Shown in pieces: positions 6,514-10,925 of a DNA stretch of 10,925 bases (position 1 is the stretch's first letter; each line of letters opens with the position of its first letter). The DNA is from Gammaproteobacteria bacterium (lineage in GTDB: Bacteria; Pseudomonadota; Gammaproteobacteria; Chromatiales; Chromatiaceae). A program made the translations under genes and the position numbers. The stretch spans positions 1 through 10,925 of the forward strand of contig JABDQZ010000146.1 in assembly GCA_013041975.1 (NCBI GenBank). The letters are read 5' to 3'. The notes beneath the pieces are model-generated. The model saw only the letters and a list, made by a program, of their open reading frames with translations. It was not told where the DNA came from and ran no database searches.

Positions 6514-7767
6514 ATGACGATTAACCGTAGAAAATTTATAAAAAATCTAGGTATTGCTTCTTTAGGCGTGGCTTCATCACCTTCATCTATCTTTGCAAAT
6601 ACCCACTCTTCTAAGCATGTTGTGGTGATTGGTGGTGGCTTTGGAGGAGCGACAGCGGCTAAATACCTTCGCTTATGGAGTAATGGTGATATTAAAGTAA
6701 CGTTGATAGACCCGCTGCAGCAGCATACCTCCTGTGTCATGAGCAATCTCGTTTTGAATGAAAGACAAAAGCTAAAGAATCTAAGATTGTATTATGAGAC
6801 TCTCAAGCAGAAATATGGTGTTGAACATCTTAAAGATAAAGTGTTAGATATTGATAGCTATGCTCAAAAGATTGATTTGAAACATGGGGAATCCATTAGT
6901 TACGATAAGCTAATTATCTCCACGGGTATCGGGTTTAAAAAAGTTTCTGGCCATGACTTTCGAAAGGTTCCTCATGCCTGGATTGCAGGAAGCCAGACCA
7001 ACATTCTAAAAAACCAACTGGCGGAAATGGAAGCGGGTGATACCTTCGTGATGTCAATTCCAAAATCACCGTATCGTTGTCCACCCGGGCCTTATGAACG
7101 AGCTTGTGTAGTCGCTGATATGCTGAAGCGTAGAGGTGGAGGGAATGTCATAGTATTAGATGCCAATGAGGGTATTCAGGCGGAGAAACACACTTTTTCC
7201 AAGGCATTTAATGGCATCTATAGTAATATTATTGATTATCATACTAACGTAAAGATTAATGAAGTCGACTCAAATGCCAGGGAAGTATATACATCAGATG
7301 GAACATTTGAGGCTGATGTGCTCAACATTATCCCAAATCAAAAAGCTAACAGGCTATTGAAAACAGCCAGTTTGACTGATGGAGACTGGGCACCTGTTGA
7401 TCCTATTAGTTATGAATCAACAATATTTAGCAATGTCCACATTATTGGCGATGCCCAGGCCACAAATCAGCCAAAATCAGCGCACATGGCAAATTCTCAA
7501 GCTAAAGTCTGTGCAGATGCAATTGTTCGTTCGCTATACAATTTGTCTATATACAGTTTTGAACGTTTAGAAAATATTACGACTAATTCAGCTTGTTATA
7601 GCCCAATCACCTACAATGAAGCATCGTGGCTGACTGCGAACTTTGCTTATGACGGAGTTTCTTCTATGAAACTTAAACACATTGGCGAGGCTAAAGAGTG
7701 GTCCAGAGAGAACTACAAGGAAATGTATGCTTGGGCTAATAATCTATTTTTCGATAGCTTTTACTGA
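6514..7767 (+). CDS. fccB: Flavoprotein subunit of flavocytochrome c sulfide dehydrogenase
   Basis: The 417-residue FAD enzyme oxidises sulfide to sulfur or polysulfide in the periplasm and passes electrons to FccA. A twin-arginine signal (NRRKFIKNLG, then a hydrophobic stretch ending IFA near 28) fits export of a folded flavoprotein. The first FAD motif is VVVIGGGFGG (36-45). Cys74 in HTSCVMSN matches the cysteine that covalently holds FAD. Cys189 (YRCPPGPYERAC) and Cys361 (SACYSPIT) match the redox-active disulfide of the family. A second FAD segment is IIGDAQ (310-315). The length agrees with known FccB precursors and all key cysteines are present, so it should be active. The ribosome site is GGGGA at 6502-6506, overlapping the last base of fccA. 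The gene forms a two-gene operon with fccA, ended by the terminator at 7783-7814. Sulfide:quinone reductase is a relative, but the Tat signal and the cytochrome partner favour FccB. Confidence 0.95.
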   Translation: MTINRRKFIKNLGIASLGVASSPSSIFANTHSSKHVVVIGGGFGGATAAKYLRLWSNGDIKVTLIDPLQQHTSCVMSNLVLNERQKLKNLRLYYETLKQKYGVEHLKDKVLDIDSYAQKIDLKHGESISYDKLIISTGIGFKKVSGHDFRKVPHAWIAGSQTNILKNQLAEMEAGDTFVMSIPKSPYRCPPGPYERACVVADMLKRRGGGNVIVLDANEGIQAEKHTFSKAFNGIYSNIIDYHTNVKINEVDSNAREVYTSDGTFEADVLNIIPNQKANRLLKTASLTDGDWAPVDPISYESTIFSNVHIIGDAQATNQPKSAHMANSQAKVCADAIVRSLYNLSIYSFERLENITTNSACYSPITYNEASWLTANFAYDGVSSMKLKHIGEAKEWSRENYKEMYAWANNLFFDSFY

Positions 7768-7782
7768 TTTATTCTCCCTTCG

Positions 7783-7814
7783 AAGCCCACTAAATTTCGC
7801 GTGGGCTTTTTTTT
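7783..7814 (+). terminator. Rho-independent terminator of fccAB
   Basis: AAGCCCAC (7783-7790) pairs with GTGGGCTT (7801-7808) across a 10-base loop, and the T-run extends from 7807 to 7814. It starts 15 bases after the fccB stop codon. Confidence 0.92.
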
Positions 7815-7843
7815 AAAAAAGGCACCTGTTAAATCAGGTGCCT
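7811..7843 (-). terminator. Rho-independent terminator of the minus-strand small exported protein gene
   Basis: On the minus strand AGGCACCTG pairs with CAGGTGCCT (plus 7835-7843 and 7820-7828) over a six-base loop, followed by a run of Ts (plus A-run 7815-7820). It lies 30 bases after the stop codon at 7874. Confidence 0.88.
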
Positions 7844-7873
7844 CTTTGATGTCAGCAAATAACGCGAAACAGT

Positions 7874-8140
7874 TTAACTGCGTGGACCTCCTGCAGCCTG
7901 ACCAACATCAGGTTCCACAGCTGCTCTGGAACCTGTTCCAGCGGCATCCACAGAACCATCCATATTGTCATCACTACCCATGGTATCTACATCCAGGTCC
8001 GCGTGTGGGCTATCCGCAGTGTTTTCATCAATCATTGCGTAAATTTCAGGATCGACAATGTCAGCTGCTGGATGGTGAGCAAAAACATAAGAACTGACAA
8101 AAGTCACTGCAATGACAGTCGCTAAAATAATTTTTTTCAT
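7874..8140 (-). CDS. Small exported acidic protein of unknown function
   Basis: The protein has 88 residues. A signal peptide (about residues 1-21, KKIILATVIAVTF core, cut after VFA) leaves a mature chain of about 67 residues beginning HHPAADIVDPEIYAMIDE. The rest is rich in Asp, Gly and Ala (ADSPHADLDVDTMGSDDN) with almost no basic residues and no cysteine, so it is probably soluble and partly disordered. The ATG at 8140 is chosen over an upstream in-frame TTG at 8179 because GAGG lies eight bases before it and the signal peptide starts exactly there. The gene has its own terminator and converges with fccAB, so it is not in that operon. It is divergent from the TPR-barrel gene. I do not recognise a named family; the HHPAADIVD-EIYAMIDE block may be a conserved core. 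Metal binding by the N-terminal histidines and acidic residues is only a guess. Confidence 0.75.
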   Translation of the reverse strand: MKKIILATVIAVTFVSSYVFAHHPAADIVDPEIYAMIDENTADSPHADLDVDTMGSDDNMDGSVDAAGTGSRAAVEPDVGQAAGGPRS

Positions 8141-8223
8141 AATTTCATCCTCTAAATTCGTTGGTATCACTATTACCAATGTTCTAAAATTAAATGTGTT
8201 CCATGTGCATAAACATCAAGCCA

Positions 8224-8263
8224 CTCTGTGTCACGATAAAGCAGACCTTCATGTGACACAGAG
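8224..8263. repeat. Perfect 11-bp inverted repeat, 18-base spacer
   Basis: CTCTGTGTCAC (8224-8234) is the exact reverse complement of GTGACACAGAG (8253-8263). Each arm contains the odd palindrome GTGnCAC, with centres 25 bp apart. It could be two operator half-sites or a strong RNA hairpin in either leader. There is no T-run, so it is not a terminator. Confidence 0.8.
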
Positions 8264-8269
8264 CTTAGC

Positions 8270-8299
8270 GAGATGGCCAAGGGGTGGCAAAGCCCTCTC
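8270..8299. repeat. Second hairpin in the divergent region
   Basis: GAGA-t-GGC (8270-8277) pairs with GCC-c-TCTC (8292-8299), a 7-bp stem with one symmetric mismatch and a 14-base purine-rich loop. It stands six bases after the 11-bp inverted repeat, giving two consecutive stems if transcribed. Confidence 0.55.
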
Positions 8300-8416
8300 A
8301 CTATTGATAATCTAGTCGGTAAAGGTTTCCTCGAAATGTCTGATGAATTACAAAATGTTACAAGTTGTTTCATTGATGATTTGTTTGGAATTGTTCTGAT
8401 GAATTGGTAGTAAAAA

Positions 8417-9676
8417 ATGTCTAGATTCTCTTTCACTTTATTTACATCACTCTTCTTGTTTTCGCTTAATCTTCAAGCCTCTCCCGAGACTGATTTTGAA
8501 TTAGGAACCCAGGCATTTAAGTCAGGTGAAAATGAGACCGCGGTTAGATATTTTGAATCCGCAATGAAGCAAGGCATGAACAGCGTTTCTTTGCAATACA
8601 ACCTTGCCAGCAGTTATTACAAGGTAGGGCGCTATGAAGATGCGAAAAAGCTTTTCAAGCTGACATACAAAACCGATGCGATGCGTGATCTTGCAGATTA
8701 TAACCTGGGTCTTATTGCTCTTAAGCAGAAACAATGGCAATTAGCACGCGAGTATTTCACTTCTGTGGTTAATTCTGGCAGGGACAAAAAGCTCACGAAA
8801 ATTTCACAACAACAATTAAAGCTCCTATCGAAAGGAGAGAAACGATCCAAAGTCACAGCATTTGCCAACTTCGGTTACGATGACAATGTTGTCTCTGTAT
8901 CAAGTGAGTCCGCATTGAATGAGTCTGATTCTTTTTATGATGTTTACGCTGCTGCAGATTATCTTGTTGCAGGCAAAAGAGATAATGGCTGGATAGCAAA
9001 TGCGTCTGTCTATATGCTGGACTACAGTGATTTGGACAGCGCAAACCTGGATCTTTTGGGCTTGGGTTTGAAAAAGACCTTCAAACTCGATGATTGGAAG
9101 ACAAGTTTGCAGTTTAAATTGTCAAAAATATTATATGGTGATGAGGACTACATCAGTTTTGCGATGCTGGATATGAAAGGTTACAAAAGTCTTTCAGGTT
9201 CGGACAGAATATATCTTCGTTATCGCTATGAAGATATTGCCAGTGATGACGTTATCTACGACTATTTGGAAGGCTCTCGTCATCGGGCTACTCTAGAATA
9301 TCGCAATGCATCAAGTAAAAATATCAGGCAATTCATTTATGAACTGGAGTTAAACGATAGAGGTGATTTGGTAGGTACAAGTTATACTTATGAATATTCA
9401 CCGACGCGTCATACGCTACGTGGCAAGCTGACTCATTTTCTTAATGATAAATGGCACTTGAGTGGTGATTTGTCTTATCGTTTTAGTGACTTTCCCGTAT
9501 CAACCACGATGGATAGAGAAGATGAGCGCTGGAAGTTGATCCTGGGTGCAAGTTATCTTATTGATTCAAGTTTTAAACTTTCCTCAAAGCTTCAATTCAC
9601 CAATAATACTTCATCGAAAGACCGCTATGAATATGACAAGTCGATGGTTAGCGTGGGTTTGATAAAGACCTTTTAA
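8417..9676 (+). CDS. Outer-membrane beta-barrel protein with periplasmic TPR domain (SLAM-like layout)
   Basis: The 419-residue protein has a signal peptide (1-22, cut near LQAS). Residues about 25-140 form tetratricopeptide-like helical pairs, with FELGTQAFKSGENETAVRYF, LQYNLASSYYKVGRYEDAKK and ADYNLGLIALKQKQWQLARE as the clearest repeats. From about 145 the sequence turns to alternating amphipathic beta strands (FANFGYDDNVV onward), and it ends in Phe as outer-membrane barrels do. The barrel is about 270 residues, enough for roughly 14 strands. A TPR domain followed by such a barrel is the layout of surface lipoprotein assembly modifier (SLAM) proteins and of some exopolysaccharide exporters; I cannot decide between them without a search. 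The start is supported by the signal peptide; the ribosome site is weak (GGTAG). It diverges from the small exported protein gene, a possible partner. Confidence 0.78.
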   Translation: MSRFSFTLFTSLFLFSLNLQASPETDFELGTQAFKSGENETAVRYFESAMKQGMNSVSLQYNLASSYYKVGRYEDAKKLFKLTYKTDAMRDLADYNLGLIALKQKQWQLAREYFTSVVNSGRDKKLTKISQQQLKLLSKGEKRSKVTAFANFGYDDNVVSVSSESALNESDSFYDVYAAADYLVAGKRDNGWIANASVYMLDYSDLDSANLDLLGLGLKKTFKLDDWKTSLQFKLSKILYGDEDYISFAMLDMKGYKSLSGSDRIYLRYRYEDIASDDVIYDYLEGSRHRATLEYRNASSKNIRQFIYELELNDRGDLVGTSYTYEYSPTRHTLRGKLTHFLNDKWHLSGDLSYRFSDFPVSTTMDREDERWKLILGASYLIDSSFKLSSKLQFTNNTSSKDRYEYDKSMVSVGLIKTF

Positions 9677-9737
9677 TGAAATCTATATTATTATAATGCT
9701 TGTTCGTTTTGTGATGCTGGTTTAAATGTGTCGGCTA

Positions 9738-9769
9738 CTACTCAACCAAAAGCTGAGCTAGGAGTTTTT
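9738..9769 (+). terminator. Weak terminator after the TPR-barrel gene
   Basis: CTACTCA (9738-9744) pairs with TGAGcTAG (9754-9761, one bulged base) over a nine-base loop, followed by five Ts (9765-9769). It overlaps the 3' end of the convergent DUF2237 gene. Confidence 0.45.
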
Positions 9770-10138
9770 AGGTAAATCAACTGCAAAGGGTAACAGCATA
9801 TCCAGCTCAATGATTTTCAGTACGTTTTTGTGCGTGGCATGTAAAACGATTTTAGGTGCAACACCGGCTTCATGGGCTTCTTTCCAGCGAAGCGCACACA
9901 CACACCATTGATCACCGTCTTTTAGTCCTGGAAAATCGAACTGTTCCACAGGCGTGGTTAAATCATTACCCCTGGATTTGGAATAGGACAAAAAATCATC
10001 ATTTACAATGGCGCAAACTGTGTGAGAACCATGGTCATTTTCATCGGTGCGACAACTGCCATCCCGGTAAAAACCTGTTTTGGGTGAAGTGCCGCAGATT
10101 TTCAGTGGACCATCAAGAACATTGAGTTGAATAGACAT
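9758..10138 (-). CDS. DUF2237 family protein
   Basis: The 126-residue cytoplasmic protein matches DUF2237 along its whole length. Family blocks are visible in order: LNVLDGPLKICGTSPKTGF, YRDGSC, GSHTVCA, SYSKSRGNDL, FPGLKDGDQWC, CALRWKEA and VLHATH. Cysteines at 15, 29, 42, 79 and 81 and the conserved His39 suggest metal binding or redox chemistry, but the family has no established function. The ATG at 10138 is preferred over the one at 10144: GGGAG abuts the earlier ATG and lies six bases before the later one. It is downstream of rhlE on the same strand, 190 bases away, with its own probable promoter, so it may be separately transcribed. Confidence 0.9.
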   Translation of the reverse strand: MSIQLNVLDGPLKICGTSPKTGFYRDGSCRTDENDHGSHTVCAIVNDDFLSYSKSRGNDLTTPVEQFDFPGLKDGDQWCVCALRWKEAHEAGVAPKIVLHATHKNVLKIIELDMLLPFAVDLPKNS

Positions 10139-10152
10139 GCACATCTCCCGTT

Positions 10153-10166
10153 AATATGATCATATT
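10153..10166. promoter_or_regulatory. 14-bp palindrome over the likely DUF2237 promoter
   Basis: AATATGATCATATT is a perfect palindrome, 15 bases before the DUF2237 start codon. On the minus strand it contains TATGAT, a possible -10, with TTGAAA (plus 10184-10189) 19 bases upstream as a suboptimally spaced -35. A regulator bound here would cover the -10. Confidence 0.35.
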
Positions 10167-10189
10167 CTAGCGTAAAAAAAGCTTTTCAA

Positions 10190-10256
10190 TTACCTGGATA
10201 AATTGGGAAATTTATTTTCAGGCAGCAGTTAACCTGGTCTTTTATTTCCCAGGTAA
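10190..10256. repeat. Imperfect inverted repeat between rhlE and the DUF2237 gene
   Basis: TTACCTGG (10190-10197) is complementary to CCAGGTAA (10249-10256), and GGGAAAT (10205-10211) to ATTTCCC (10244-10250). Together they allow a branched or bulged stem. On the minus strand a run of seven Ts (plus A-run 10174-10180) follows about nine bases after the stem, so it may act as a loose rhlE terminator. Confidence 0.35.
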
Positions 10257-10328
10257 ATGCAACAGCTAGCAATGGTCGTGCAGTCGTCATAGCTATTGAT
10301 CTATCCAGGCTGGGATAACTGAGACTCA

Positions 10329-10925
10329 CTAGCCCGCTAGTATGGATGCTACCCTGCTGGCTTTTTTAGGTTTTGCATTTCTTGTATTAGACTGAGCCTG
10401 TTTTGAGGATGTTTTATTTGACGATTTAAACGAATTCCCCTGATTTTCTTTATTTTTACCATTTCGATTTATGTTTCGTTTTTTATTACCCGATTTTGCA
10501 GGTGTCTTGTGTTCATTTGAGAAACCTGAAGCCTTGCGCCGATTGGTCTGCTTGTTGTTTCTTCCCTTTTGAACAGGTTCGGCCTTTATCGATGGATCAA
10601 CTTCATAACCGGGTATGATTTTTCTTGGGATATCACGTTTCAGTAATTTTTCTATATCCGCTAAAAGCTTTAGTTCGTCAACACAAACCAGTGAAATGGC
10701 TTCCCCTTCGTTGCCTGCACGGCCGGTACGGCCAATGCGATGAACATAGTCCTCTGGTACATTGGGTAACTCATAATTGATGACATGGGGCAACTGGTCA
10801 ATATCCAGGCCACGTGCAGCAATATCAGTTGCCACTAGAATGCGTATGGTTTTGTCTTTAAATGCAGCAAGTGCACGGGTTCGTGCACCCTGGCTTTTAT
10901 TACCGTGAATTGCAGCAGCGCTTAA
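10329..10925 (-). CDS. rhlE: RhlE-type DEAD-box RNA helicase, C-terminal part
   Basis: The gene runs off the right edge; 198 codons are visible and the start lies beyond the window. This is the second RecA-like domain of an ATP-dependent RNA helicase that remodels RNA, in RhlE's case in ribosome assembly and RNA decay. The motifs visible are motif V, ATDIAARGLDID, and motif VI, HRIGRTGRAG, with the arginine finger residues. The linking segment INYELPNVPEDYV and the post-core block LLKRDIPRKIIPGYEVDPSI are typical of RhlE rather than DbpA, SrmB or DeaD. The last 85 or so residues are a basic, low-complexity tail rich in Lys, Asn, Arg and Ser, as RhlE proteins have for RNA binding. The TAG stop is at 10329-10331. 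Confidence 0.92.
   Translation of the reverse strand, partial: LSAAAIHGNKSQGARTRALAAFKDKTIRILVATDIAARGLDIDQLPHVINYELPNVPEDYVHRIGRTGRAGNEGEAISLVCVDELKLLADIEKLLKRDIPRKIIPGYEVDPSIKAEPVQKGRNNKQTNRRKASGFSNEHKTPAKSGNKKRNINRNGKNKENQGNSFKSSNKTSSKQAQSNTRNAKPKKASRVASILAG

Larger units (their letters stand above)
8141..8416. promoter_or_regulatory. Structured divergent intergenic region
   Basis: This region separates the small exported protein gene (minus) from the TPR-barrel gene (plus). It contains an inverted repeat TTGGTA/TACCAA (8161-8179) just upstream of the minus gene's ribosome site, an 11-bp perfect inverted repeat (8224-8263), a second hairpin (8270-8299), and an 11-bp direct repeat TCTGATGAATT (8339-8349 and 8395-8405). 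I find no convincing sigma70 promoter pair on either strand. The open frames crossing it look like chance. Confidence 0.55.

Noticed and set aside
7801..8097. 98-codon plus-strand frame
   Set aside because: It starts inside the fccAB terminator stem and is antisense to the small exported protein, which has proper start and stop signals.
8235..8330. Possible cyclic di-GMP (GEMM-I) riboswitch
   Set aside because: The phrase GGTGGCAAAGCC resembles the GEMM core, but the first core element, the GAAA-loop hairpin and the final conserved segment are not convincingly present, and the strong 11-bp stem would compete with the fold.
8112..8436. Short frames on both strands in the divergent region
   Set aside because: They cross the inverted repeats and overlap neighbouring gene starts; they have no ribosome sites or recognisable protein features.

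Overview
The window looks like chromosomal DNA of a sulfur-oxidising gammaproteobacterium. The evidence is a flavocytochrome c sulfide dehydrogenase pair (fccAB), an RhlE-type DEAD-box helicase, an exported FKBP isomerase, a membrane EAL phosphodiesterase and a DUF6502/DUF5666 gene pair; the base composition is AT-leaning by eye. I cannot name the species. I see no transposase, integrase, tRNA, rRNA or CRISPR array.

Layout, left to right. Bases 1-419 hold the 3' end of a probable HpcH/HpaI-type aldolase, followed by a strong rho-independent terminator. Bases 548-1234 encode an exported FKBP-type prolyl isomerase. Bases 1384-3339 encode a two-transmembrane c-di-GMP protein with a degenerate GGDEF domain and an intact EAL domain. 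Bases 3526-5834 are a translationally coupled pair: a cytoplasmic DUF6502 protein, then an exported protein with GIGGTG repeats, DUF5666-like segments and a long acidic Pro-Glu-Tyr repeat tail. A 311-base regulatory region follows, with a good sigma70 promoter and a duplicated 17-bp near-palindrome. Bases 6146-7767 are fccA-fccB, ended by a terminator that sits back to back with the terminator of a small exported acidic protein on the other strand (7874-8140). A structured 276-base divergent region separates that gene from a TPR plus outer-membrane beta-barrel gene (8417-9676). The right end, on the minus strand, carries a DUF2237 gene and the 3' part of rhlE.

How the genes may work together. 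FccA and FccB form the periplasmic sulfide dehydrogenase: FccB oxidises sulfide at a flavin/disulfide centre and FccA takes the electrons on heme c. The duplicated operator-like element at their promoter suggests dedicated control. DUF6502 and DUF5666 overlap by 4 bp, so the pair probably acts together, but its function is unknown. The small exported protein and the TPR-barrel protein are divergent neighbours and could be a substrate/outer-membrane-machine pair; that is inference only.

The best candidates for something undescribed are the DUF6502/DUF5666 repeat protein pair, the small exported acidic protein beside the TPR-barrel gene with its structured intergenic region, and the duplicated element at the fcc promoter.
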